Assembly: GCA_022605425.2 (NCBI GenBank)
Contig: CM061246.1
Location: 806,001-870,000 of the forward strand
Reading direction: 5' to 3'
Origin: Hamiltosporidium tvaerminnensis
Taxonomy: Eukaryota > Microsporidia > Dubosqiidae
DNA length: 64,000 bases
The notes below the pieces were generated by a model. That model did not search any database. It was not told where the DNA came from and worked only from the letters and a program-made list of their open reading frames with translations. A program made the translations under genes and the position numbers. This document shows, piece by piece, positions 12,293 through 23,000 of this stretch (positions are counted from its first letter, which is position 1; the number at the start of each line of letters is the position of its first letter).

Positions 12293-14677
12293 TATTCAAA
12301 ACCCAAGGTATCTATTTATATTATTAGATCCCTTTTCTGATAAAAATGAACAAATCAATTTTTATAATCATTTTTTAATTTATTTAATTTGTCCATTTTA
12401 TTTTAATAAATATGAATCTAAATATGTATTATTGACTACAAATAAAATAGTGGTTATCTATTTGTTAATGTTTTATTACGAAAAAACATTTGATAGTAAA
12501 TTTTATCAAGAAAACAAATATTTTATTCAAATTTCTTATAAATTTATCCAAAATGTTTAATCTTTATACAATTTATAAATTGCTTAGTTAAATTTTATTA
12601 GAGACATATTAAGATAGCTATAAATATTCGGATATATTTATACAACTAATCTATTTAGGTTCAACATATCATAAAGAAAATCAAACCCAACTTATATTTT
12701 AGATTTTTACAGTTTTATTATGATGACTTGTTCACATCTGAAATATGTATTATCTTCTTAAAATTTATTTTTTATATTTCTAAAAACTTTAAATACTGTT
12801 TTTGTATCCAAAGTCGGAGTTTTTCAATTTATGATTCTGATCACTGATACTCTTCAGAATTTAAGTTTTTCCTCCATAAATAATGAATACTGGTTGTTTA
12901 TTTAAGCATATAAACACATTTTATTTCTTAGATCTTACACCTTAACCTTAACCATAAACATAAAATTATTCGATAATGAAAGGTATAATTATAACCTATT
13001 TATGAAATCCAATCACATTTAAAGCTTAGTATTTGATATTTTTTAATCTTTTTTTGAAGATGCATTCTAAATATTTAAGGACACCAACATTGTTAGATTG
13101 TATAACTGGATAATATTTTATGGATTTGTGGTGGAATAATAAACCCATTAATCTATCTGCTTGGTAATGAGTATGTGAAATTTGTGGGAAGATTATTCTT
13201 TAAATCTTTGATAGAATGAAAGTAAAACTAAATTTTCGGTCGTTTTATAGAAATTTGTATGGGAAAGAGGCAGTCTAGATATGGTGAAACTTTTTCTACA
13301 GACATTTTGGTGGTTCTTGATGCAATTATATTTGAAACCATGGCTGAATCATTAGTTAATTGCCGCTTAAAGTATTAAACTTAACCTTGAACACTTGGGT
13401 TAGAAGACTTAACCCACGAGTGATACAAAAAAACACGAGCTTTAAAAAGCAACTAATTAACAAGTTATGTCTGCTAATATGACATTGCAACGTTTAGATG
13501 GACCCTATTTCAGTCGCCGATATATGTATTGCTATAAATTTATCTGTTTTTTAAGGTTTAGAGTAGTGGGAATACACGAGGTCTTGGTAAAGCTCAGGGG
13601 TTGGTTTCGACCTGCAATCTCACACCCGGAAACCCACATTAACGAACTATGGGCAACCATGTCGTGCTTTAAATGAGTTATGTAGATCCTTTAAACAAAG
13701 ACTTTCTTATGTAACTATCAATGGAGATAAAGATAGAGCGACGAGGACAGTTATCTATTTTAAACTTACAACTACAAAAACATCATGAAAAAATTGTAAT
13801 TTTGATATAAATAATATTGTAAGATAAACCATCTTTTACTTGATTTAATAAAGAATAATATTTGCGTAATTTACAAATAAATTAATTTGACAATAATTGT
13901 CTTAAAATAATAGCAAATTCTCGAAAGCGGGTAAAACTATCAATTTGTTTCATTTATTCAGATTTACAGAGTAATTTTTGCTGATATTTAACTTAAATTA
14001 CATATAATTTATCACCAAAGGCAACAAATATGAATTTACAATACAAAGTTAAATATATTAAATAGTTATAGGAAATTCTAAGCTTAATTCGATAGATATT
14101 AAATATAATAAAATATTGTGTAAATCTACATAAATTTCAGGGCTTGTTTATTTCGTTAACTAAATTAAACTTTACTTTTTCATTTATTGCTTCATATTGA
14201 TTAACAGGAAGAAATTCTTGTTTTATTAATAAAAGAGTTTGAAAATATGTGTTTATTAACACTTAATTTCCTTGATTTTGAACATATACGATTCAAAAAA
14301 TCAAAATTAGCTTTTAAATTCATTAAACTACATATCAAACGAATATTATTGAAATTACATAGAGCTTGTAAATTATTTTCTACGCATATTTTTAAAAGTT
14401 TAATCTGTACATTAAAAATTTTTTAAAGAAATATAACGACACGAGAAAGAAAATAAAATTGAATTGCAGTTACAGATTTTTTAAATGTTTAGAATTCCAT
14501 TAGAAATTGTGCTATAAAATATAATATTCTTTCTATTATTTTTATATGAGCTAATAAAAAAATATTATAGAAATACAAAAATTTTCTCTTTTATGAATAT
14601 TAAATTTACTATTTCTATCATCGTTTTCTTAATTTTATATTTTCATATTTCTATCTATAGAAATGTCTTAAATACCC
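12293..14677. other. 2.4-kb spacer with a GC-richer decayed patch
   Basis: AT-rich spacer except for about 13080-13740, where GC rises and broken frames appear on the plus strand. One 69-codon frame (13467-13676) matches nothing I recognise. The patch also has the complementary pair ACACTTGGGTTAGAAG and ACTTAACCCACGAG near 13390-13420. It is probably an old transposon remnant. No intact gene is supported. Confidence 0.5.
14675..14677 (+). promoter_or_regulatory. CCC motif abutting the p14 start codon
   Basis: CCC (context AAATACCC) directly precedes the ATG at 14678. It selects this start over upstream codons in other frames. Confidence 0.55.
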
Positions 14678-14983
14678 ATGAATCAAGAAACACAATTCGT
14701 TATAATAAAAAATATAAAACCAGAAAAAGTTTACGAATTATTTTCGACATATGGAAAAATATTAATTGCTTATATTGGAATTGAAGAAAATAGTGAATCT
14801 GCACTTGTTGCATATGAAAAAATAAAATTTGCTAAAGAAGCGATAAGAATAATGGATGGGTACTTTTGTGATGGAAAGTATTTGGATGTAAAATATTGGC
14901 AATATTTAGAGGAATATAAAAAACGGCAAGAAGAAAAGAGAAAGAATGATTATATAAAACTGAAACGTAAACTTGGTTTTTGA
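14678..14983 (+). CDS. SF3B6: Splicing factor 3B subunit p14 (SF3B6), RRM protein
   Basis: A 101-residue single-RRM protein. It has RNP2-like FVIIKNI (residues 7-13), the helix EKVYELFSTYGKILIAYIG, an RNP1-like SALVAYEK (about 43-50), AKEAIRIMDGYFCDGKYLDVKYW, and a basic C-terminal tail (KKRQEEKRKN...LKRKLGF). The order and the tail match SF3b p14, whose C-terminal helix contacts SF3b155. p14 sits at the branch-point adenosine in the U2 snRNP. The canonical RNP1 aromatics are reduced, so RNA contact may be weak. Its presence, with Prp8 33 kb away, implies that this lineage keeps a working spliceosome. Confidence 0.85.
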   Translation: MNQETQFVIIKNIKPEKVYELFSTYGKILIAYIGIEENSESALVAYEKIKFAKEAIRIMDGYFCDGKYLDVKYWQYLEEYKKRQEEKRKNDYIKLKRKLGF

Positions 14984-15256
14984 AATCTATTCTGCTTAAA
15001 ATTAAAATCAGATATTTATCTAGTTTCTGAAAAAAATAAAATATCTGAAATTAAATGGTTGAATTTACTCGTAAATAAACAAAATTTTAAATTAAAATCT
15101 ACCATTTTAATCAGCGATTGTATTTGGTTTCACATTTTTATATTTTAATATTCTAAATTTAACTTTCTCTGTCTGTTCCTATTTTTTTCTTAGTGAAACA
15201 TTTTGATATTTCTGAAACAATATTCGGATTAAAAGAGAACAAACAAACAATAAATT

Positions 15257-17227
15257 ATGGCAACAAAAATAAATTCAGAGGTAGGAAAATTTATTTCCTT
15301 TTATAGAGAAAAAAAAGGTGTAGAAACAAAAGATCTTTACGAACACCAAAGAAATATATTATTGAAGAGAAAATTGAAAAATGGTGAACCGGGATATGGA
15401 AATCTTATGATTTTATTATTTCTAGCAATTGCAGAAGGCAAATTAGATTATATGGAATTTATTTCTGCATGTGGTTTAAAAAAGTTGGATATTAAGATAA
15501 TTGGATATTTGGGAGCGAATATGGTGAAAGATAATTTCTATAATTTAATGATGGTTAATACTCTTAGAAAAGATTTGGCATCAGAAAATTATAACGATCT
15601 TTCTCTAACATATATATGCAATCTTATTGAAATTGGTGAACAATTTAAAGAATTAAAAGATTTAATTTGCCTAAAAAGTACAAAAGATATAACTTTTTGT
15701 AAAAAACTAATCGCCATATCAAGATTACAAGATAAACCAATTGTTTCTAAATTAATAATGGGAGACAGTAATATTTTACACGTTAAATTACAAATTTTAA
15801 TCGATTATATATTTTGTTTAAAAGAAAAACTTGATTGTGAGAAATCTGTTGTGTACCCATTTTCTAAAAACTCATACCAAAATCTTAAGAATAGTGAAAA
15901 CTCTATTTTTTTAGATTTGTGTGAAAATGATATTTTATATTTGATAAGTTTATATCCAAGAACAACAAATATAAATCTTAAAATTAAGATTTTACAACTA
16001 TTCAGTTCTTTTATTGATAAATTTAATTTTAACGAACTTTATAAACTGAATGAAAATATTGAAGCATCGATTATTGTCACTGGATTTCTCAAAAAAACAA
16101 ATTTAGAAATTTCTTTGTCTATTGAATCTGCAATATTTCTATTTTCGATTGGATATCAAAGTGTGGTAGCAAATTCTTTTGTTTTCAGGTTAATTGAGTC
16201 TAGAATGAGTTTGTGCACATATTATGGTTTATATTTTGCAAGAAAATTTAGAATTTTCAAAGAAGTTGCTATCGAAAGATGTTTTAGCATTGGTCTTCAT
16301 AAATATGAATGTCTTGAGACAGTTTTGGATCTTATTACAAAATCAAACTATTTAGAAATATATAAAAGGAAGGAAGAAGTATTTCTAATAATGGAATCAA
16401 ATTTAGTTAAAAGTGATATTTGTCACGAAAAATGGTCTAAAATCCTGAAAAAGATCTTAAAAATTACAGATCAAGAATTTGTGTTCAAAATTTTTCTTGA
16501 AAATCCCTATATAAATAATTTATCACCTGTGTATGAAAAATTAAATGAAAAATCCTTACCTTTGCTTTTTGAGAAAATAAAAGAACAAGAATCATTGGAA
16601 TATTTTGATCTGATTTATACACTTTTGCCATATCAACAAAACGAGAGCCATGTTTTAAGTCAAATTTTTGAGAAGCACCTTAATATCTTATCGGATTACC
16701 AAAATAAAAATTTCTCAAAAAGAATATACAAAAATATTACGAAAAATTTGATTAATCAGATGTTGAAATATGGAGATTTGGATTATAATAGAGATATAAT
16801 GCTGAAACATATGAATTCCTATAATAATAAAACTTATAATATAACCACAAACATTCTTAGGGAATACATTTTGATATTTAATGTTTTAGTTGATAAGAAA
16901 GTGTTTTGGTTTAATATTGAAAATATATTCGAATATGAAGTACTGAATACAACCAATTTGACAGAAAATAAAAATAATAAATTTAATACAATCAAAAATG
17001 AGCTCAAAAAAGAATTTGATAGCTCTAATAATGATTTAAAATTGATATATCTCACTGGAAAAGAAATTGATAGGTTGAGTTTTTTTTGCGAAGATATTTC
17101 TGTTATAATGAATTTGATTAAAATCAGCGAAGCTGAAATAATTATACAAGTCGAAAAAAACACGAAAGTATTATTTGCAAAACAAAAAAATAACGACATT
17201 ACAACACGTAAGATTTTATTGAACTGA
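15257..17227 (+). CDS. Large adaptin subunit of an AP clathrin-adaptor complex (alpha/gamma class)
   Basis: A 656-residue helical-repeat protein. The N-terminal 150 residues follow the adaptin trunk: VGKFISFYREKKG, a basic patch around residues 30-40 with GYGNLMILLFLAIAEG, then IIGYLGANMVKDNF and TLRKDLASENYND. This last block corresponds to the adaptin repeat containing N(D/S)LxSxN, nearest to alpha-adaptin in feel. The rest is leucine/isoleucine-rich alpha-solenoid. The protein stops near the end of the trunk, so the appendage (ear) domain of AP-1 gamma or AP-2 alpha appears to be absent. The family role is vesicle-coat assembly at the Golgi or plasma membrane. Alpha versus gamma is not settled. 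Confidence 0.75.
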   Translation: MATKINSEVGKFISFYREKKGVETKDLYEHQRNILLKRKLKNGEPGYGNLMILLFLAIAEGKLDYMEFISACGLKKLDIKIIGYLGANMVKDNFYNLMMVNTLRKDLASENYNDLSLTYICNLIEIGEQFKELKDLICLKSTKDITFCKKLIAISRLQDKPIVSKLIMGDSNILHVKLQILIDYIFCLKEKLDCEKSVVYPFSKNSYQNLKNSENSIFLDLCENDILYLISLYPRTTNINLKIKILQLFSSFIDKFNFNELYKLNENIEASIIVTGFLKKTNLEISLSIESAIFLFSIGYQSVVANSFVFRLIESRMSLCTYYGLYFARKFRIFKEVAIERCFSIGLHKYECLETVLDLITKSNYLEIYKRKEEVFLIMESNLVKSDICHEKWSKILKKILKITDQEFVFKIFLENPYINNLSPVYEKLNEKSLPLLFEKIKEQESLEYFDLIYTLLPYQQNESHVLSQIFEKHLNILSDYQNKNFSKRIYKNITKNLINQMLKYGDLDYNRDIMLKHMNSYNNKTYNITTNILREYILIFNVLVDKKVFWFNIENIFEYEVLNTTNLTENKNNKFNTIKNELKKEFDSSNNDLKLIYLTGKEIDRLSFFCEDISVIMNLIKISEAEIIIQVEKNTKVLFAKQKNNDITTRKILLN

Positions 17228-18280
17228 ATTTATTTGTTATTAAACTATTTAGTATAGTTTTCACCTGTTTTTAAATAAAATTTTAGTCTTCTATAAATAT
17301 CTTAATAAGTAATCTTTGTTAACTATAATGCCATAATAAATTTTAAGTTAAAAAGCTAAAGATTCTAAATAATACTTACATTACCGGTGTTATTAAAAGA
17401 CTTTAATATGCTAATTGCTATGAAGTTTTACAATATATAGCTTAAAACTAAATATTATGGTATTTAAGGCTCGAAAGAGAAATTTACAAGTAAAAAATTA
17501 ATTAGCTAATTTATATAAATAATAGAAAATACCATTCAAAGTTATTTAATGTTAGAAATAATTGGTTGATAAGTGTGTGTATTCTTTCAAATACGTATAA
17601 AAAGTAACATAAAGTCTTATTATTGGAATGGGGTTTTTGTTAGATTAATGATAGAAATATATTTTGGGGTACAGAATGAAAGTGCCAACATTGTAAAAAC
17701 GCACACAAAAATTGGTTGAGATTTGTCAACATTGTTTAAAGATGGTCGTTTATGATCATACTCGTAGCCATAATAGAGTGTTTTTGTATCTAACCATATA
17801 TTTGTTGATAAATATAGTTCAAGCCTTTAGTACGAATTAGGAGACACACTGTTCAGTATTTTCTGGAAATAAATGTCCAGAAATAAGTTATAAGACACTG
17901 GGATCTAAAACGATGGCCGAATACTGAATAATAGGCAGGATATATTTATTTTAGATAATAAATAAAAATATTGCACTTATTCATGTCTAAATTCATTCAC
18001 AAGATTGCTTCAAAATGTAAAACGAATATAATAAGGAGTAAGGCATATTTTATAAGTAAAACTCGTCTTATTTACAAGGTTAATATTGAGATATCACATA
18101 CAGTATTTCAAAAAAAATATTTGGATACTCAAAAAATTCTAAAATTTAATATATTTTTAATAGTAAGTTTTAATCCTTATGTAGTAAATAATGAGTTAGA
18201 ATATTTTATGCCTATATTTTTGTTTGATGTGTTTGTTTAAAATCTCTAGTTATATATTTGAATAAATATCTCTTTAAAAT
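17228..18280. other. Spacer with a possible decayed element
   Basis: AT-rich spacer. From about 17580 to 17960 the plus strand shows short broken coding-like stretches of higher GC, and an 89-codon frame (17971-18240) follows. Neither matches a family I recognise. It lies directly outside the left inverted repeat of the Tc1/mariner relic. Confidence 0.45.
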
Positions 18281-18281
18281 A

Positions 18282-18297
18282 TCAAAAAAAATCCGGA
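18282..18297 (+). repeat. Left terminal inverted repeat of Tc1/mariner relic
   Basis: TCAAAAAAAATCCGGA, matched in inverse complement at 19383-19398. A TA dinucleotide lies at 18280-18281. Confidence 0.85.
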
Positions 18298-18816
18298 ATC
18301 TTTATAATTACAGCATATTTTGCGTCATAGATGTGTTTATTGTTTTTTTTCTGTTTTAAATCACCCTGCTATGAGTTGAATTCAATAAGCCGGAAAGAAT
18401 GATGCTATGGTGTAATAGATCCTAAAATTTTATTTTAAAAAGTGAAGTTTCTGAATTGCTTAAAAAAACTAAACTAAAGTCTATGATACTATACAGAGGT
18501 ATATAAATAATGGGGAATAAAAGTCGTAAAAATGGATATGGAAAACCTATTTTTATAGATATTACCATGAGCAATAAAACTACTGATTTTAGAAGAAAAA
18601 ATCCTAAAATTAGTCCGGCAGTAATCCCTAAAAAATTTGTGCATAATGTAATTGTAATGGTAGTATCAAGACTATAAGAAATCATCTAAATACAGTTGGT
18701 ATTTATGCCCGTTCTTCTGCACAAAACCTTTGTTGTCCCCAAAAAAATATGGTTGTTAGATTTAAACTTTACTTTTTTTAATCCAAATCAGATGACGATC
18801 GAAAACGCACAATTTT

Positions 18817-19210
18817 AGTGATGAGCGTAAATTCAAGTTGTTTAATTATCTGGTGGGATTTGTTTATAAAAGAAGCAGAGAGAACACCTAAATTTAAAAT
18901 ATATGTTCCAACAGTTAATATATTAGTAGAAAATTATGATTTAGGGATGTATGCCCCAAGTGTTAGCGATCTACTACTGTTGATACTATCATGGTCTGAT
19001 TTTAATACATTAGTATGCTTAAAACAAATTTAGAATAATCGGCTAGAAATTTGGGTTTAGATGAGTGTATTTTTCAACAAGATAATAATCCTAAATAACC
19101 ATTAAAACTTGCTGTAAAACATTAGGAATAAAAATAATTGAAATACTTCTTTGTCAAACCAATCACCAGGTTCAAATACAGAAGACCATCTTTGTGCTTC
19201 TATGAAAAAA
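18817..19210 (+). pseudogene. Broken Tc1-like transposase
   Basis: In-frame fragments of a DDE transposase interrupted by stops and shifts: SDERKFKLFNY (first catalytic D region), an eroded GGGxxMxWG block, ECIFQQDNNPK (second D region), and IEDHLWAS-like codons near 19175 (third acidic region). In the family this enzyme cuts and pastes DNA at TA sites. No intact product is possible here. Confidence 0.8.
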
Positions 19211-19382
19211 TAATTGTGTTATTTTACTTTTAAAAATAAGAATGAGTTAAACCAAAAACCTAATCGAAATTCCAAATTAAAATTACTATTGCGTTTGTGC
19301 AAAAACTTGTTTTTTATATTAAAAAACGTGTGTTATGAGTCTTACGTCTATTATATGACATAAATAATATTACCTAAAAGTG

Positions 19383-19398
19383 TCCGGATTTTTTTTGA
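19383..19398 (-). repeat. Right terminal inverted repeat of Tc1/mariner relic
   Basis: TCCGGATTTTTTTTGA, the inverse complement of the left repeat. TA lies at 19400-19401. Confidence 0.85.
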
Positions 19399-19401
19399 CT
19401 A

Positions 19402-20040
19402 TACTTTTGTAAATTCAATCTTTACTTTTTATACAAACCATATTGTATGAAATAACCTTAGCTATATGTTTAATATATAGTTTTATTAAACATTAGTTTC
19501 GCAATTTTTTTTTGACAGATTTTATTCATTTTTTCTACTACGATAGTGTTAAGATTACTTTTAGAAAATAAAATTCAATTGTATAGCATCTTCAAAAACC
19601 ATATTATAGAATTAAAAAGGTCTTTACACCCAAAATAATAGAGCATATCTAAAGGGCAAGCCACTCAAAAATACAGTTGCAAATATTTCTCTTGATAGAC
19701 ATTTGAGAACTGAATTCAAGACCAAATTATAATAAGAGTCGAGTAAAGATAACTCCAGTGCGATATAAAGAATTAAGAGATATATTCAACAAAAGAGCAA
19801 GCTTTAAGGTATTAAAGTTGCAAACTTTAAAATATAATTTGGTTTGACATAACTGCAGAAAGGATCCTATTAAACATTTTAAAACCAAGTTGGATATGAT
19901 ATAAGAAGATTGGCGATCAAGAAATAGCACTTTATCAAATAAAACCAAGCTAGAATAACACATGAATACTACTTTAAATAAATTATAAATTTTACTAAAA
20001 AAATCATTTAATTATACTTTTATAGATAAATAATTAAAAA
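19402..20040. other. Spacer
   Basis: About 640 bases. It contains a few coding-like but broken stretches near 19640-19960 that I cannot identify. No gene is supported. Confidence 0.5.
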
Positions 20041-23000
20041 CTATTCAAACTTAAATTTTGGATAAATATTCATTGCCATTAGCTCTTGAAAAAGCAGCTT
20101 ACATGCGTATGGAATTTGAATACAAACAGGTTCGCCATCACACATTACACACCCATCTTTATGGACTATAATACCACATTCATGACAAATATAAGCCTGA
20201 AAAGCATCAGAAGAAACCATAAGTCGTTCTATCAATAAAGAAGAAGCCCCGTAACCAATTAAACAATCCCTTTCCATTTCTCCAAGTCTTAATCCACCAT
20301 CTCTACTACGACCTTCTGTTGGTTGCCTTGTAAGTACGGCACGAGGACCTCTTGCGCGTGCATGCATCTTGTCAGTTACCATATGTTTAAGTTTTTGGTA
20401 ATAAACAGGACCATAAAATATATATGCTTCTATCTGTCTACCAGAGTTTCCACATGTAAAACAATCTTTTCCAGAATAACTAAATCCATTTTTTACTAAA
20501 TAATCAGATATTTCATCCACTTTGTTTACACAAGTATTTTCAGAATCCGAATCTTCTTTTGATTCAATTTTTATGTTCTCAAGTTTTTTTTCAGCAGATT
20601 TTACTTTGTTCTCTAAATCATCATTGGATTCAATATTCTTACTTCTAAAGGTTTCTTTCTCGGCACCCAAATTCATATTTTTTTCCAAATGTTCTAAATT
20701 TTTATTCAGATCATGAAATTCTTCGTATTTTTTAAAATTGTTAAAAGCCGAAGAATCTACAAATTCACCACTGAGCGTAGCACATTTTCCACTCAGTAAT
20801 TCTATAATCTTTCCTACCGTCATTCTAGAAGGAAATCCATGTGGATTCATAATAATATCTGGGCACATACCAAATTCATTAAATGGCATATCTTGCTGTT
20901 CAAAAATCATTCCTATGACACCCTTTTGTCCGTGTCTGCTGCTAAACTTATCTCCTATCTCCGGCCTTCTTACTTGTCTAAGAAGTGTTTTTACCATTAA
21001 AAGATCTTCACCTGACTTGGTTACAATAACTTTATCTACGACCGAAGGTTCGGAATTTCTATAAACTAAACCAGTAAATTTATATTCTGGTATATTGCTT
21101 TCATTGGAAACAGGTGAATACTTGTTAACATAAATTTGACCATCATTAATTATTTCCCCTGGTTTTGATAATCCATCCAGATCCAAAATAGAATTTTTGT
21201 ATGAATTGTCTCCTTTGGAAAGTACATCATAGGAACCGTTGGCATATCTTTTTAATGAAGATGAAAAACTTCTATAAACTTCGCATCTACCAAATCCACG
21301 ATCCAATGATGATTTGTTAAGTATAAGTGCATCCTCAATGTCATATCCAGAAAACCCCATAACTGCTACCATCGCATTTTGGCCAGCGGGTAATTTTTCA
21401 AAATTAATTAATTCTATTGTCTTAGTACGCGCCAAAGGCTTCTGTGGATAAGTTAAAAGATATAAAAGAGTATCAAATCTTCTATATTGATTATAACCTA
21501 TAACACCCATCGCCTGTTTGCCCATAGCACACTGATACGTGTTTCTAGGACTTTGATTGTGGTGTGGATTCGGTATCAAACCAGCAACATATCCTAAAAT
21601 TGTATATGCTTGTATCTCCAAATGTGTTGTATCACTACACAAATCGGTGTATATAGTTGCTATTAAAGAATCATTTTCTTCATTGGCATCTAGAAACTCT
21701 ATCTTCCCTTCATTTACAAAAGTATCAAATGTCTTATAACCTTCCTTTAAATAACGACCATCTTCTTGTGTAAATAAGACCCTTCCATTTTCTACAATTA
21801 AAAGGGGTCTGCATATTCTACCGTTATCGGTAGAAATATTTACAGTTTTCTGTGGTTCATTTTTATAAATCGAAACAAAACCATTAACACCACCTTTTCT
21901 TCTTATTTTTTTGAAAGTTTTGATAAATGAATCTGGTGATTGTATAACACCAACAACCATACCGTTGAGAAATACAAGATATGTATTTTTCATATAGAAA
22001 AGTTTAGGAACCAGAATATTTATGTCTTCCATTCCCAGTGTAAAAAGTAATTTCAAAACGTCTTCGTATGGAGAATCAGTGGTTATTTCTGCAAGCAGTG
22101 CAAGATTTTTTACTAAACCACACGATTCACCTTCAGGTGTATCTGATGGACACAAATATCCCCAATATGAAGTGTGAAGCGATCTAGGCCCACTAATTTT
22201 TCTTGTTTTTTCAAATTGCGAACAAATACGAGTCATCATCCCCAATGCTGATATATATGATAATCTCGACAATACTTGAGTTATTCCACTTCTTTCCATC
22301 CTAAATCGTTTCAGAGTCCAATTTCCTGTAGAAATCGCCCGTACAAAAGCTGTTGTAATCAAATTTACCTGTAGACTCATAAAAGTAAGTGCATCAAATT
22401 CTTGAGCCCGAGAAATTTTACTTAAAACTTTATCAATCGATTTTTTTAATTCACTGTTGTACCGTTTGAATAAATCTTCAAACATTAAAGATAAAAGTTG
22501 TCCAGCCAATTCAAATCTTTTATTTCCTATAAAATCTCGATCATCCAAACTCAAAATTCCCAATTGCGCTTGTATAAGCCGTCTAGCCATTATAAGAATA
22601 TAAAGTCCTTTTATTTTATAGTTAAGATCTGTAATAATAACATTTGGAAGAATTATTTCATTTAAAATACATTTTGCTTCTTCTATCTTATCTTGATTAT
22701 ATTTAACTCTGATTCTATTACCAATATATTCTATAGCTTGTATTTCTGTAAATATTCCCAAACGATGGCACATTTCAATGCTCGGAGCAAAATATTCTAA
22801 TACTTCTTCTTCACACCCTACCCCCTCTGCTATCTCTTTATCAGTAGAAAGACCCATGGCTCTAACTACAACCACCAATGGAATTTCCTCTATAAACGAA
22901 TTGTGTTTTACATAAAGAGAATGGTTCTTCGTTACAACGACTGTTTTACTCTTTTTATCATGGGTTGAACTTGTAACTGAGGCACATATATTTCCTTTTG

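Larger units (their letters stand above)
18280..19401 (+). mobile_element. Tc1/mariner-type DNA transposon relic with terminal inverted repeats
   Basis: The ends carry inverted repeats: TCAAAAAAAATCCGGA at 18282-18297 and its complement TCCGGATTTTTTTTGA at 19383-19398, with a TA just outside each end as expected for Tc1/mariner insertion. The length is about 1.1 kb. Between them on the plus strand lies a frame-broken transposase. Pieces include SDERKFKLFNYLVGFVYKRSR (about 18817-18880), a damaged GGG-I-WG-region, SDLLLL, and LGLDECIFQQDNNPK near 19055-19100. The last is the Tc1 block around the second catalytic aspartate (FQQDNxPxH). It is followed by a shifted version of the PSQSPDLNPIE motif near 19160-19180. 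Several stops and frameshifts make it inactive. Confidence 0.85.

Noticed and set aside
13467-13676. Open frame of 69 codons as a gene
   Set aside because: It sits within a GC-richer decayed patch and has no recognisable family. More likely it is a transposon relic.
14593-14784. Plus-strand frame starting at 14593 as the true gene
   Set aside because: It overlaps the p14 gene in another frame. The RRM is encoded from the ATG at 14678, which has CCC directly before it.
18422-18685. Minus-strand hydrophobic open frame as a membrane protein
   Set aside because: It lies inside the Tc1/mariner relic, antisense to the transposase remnant.
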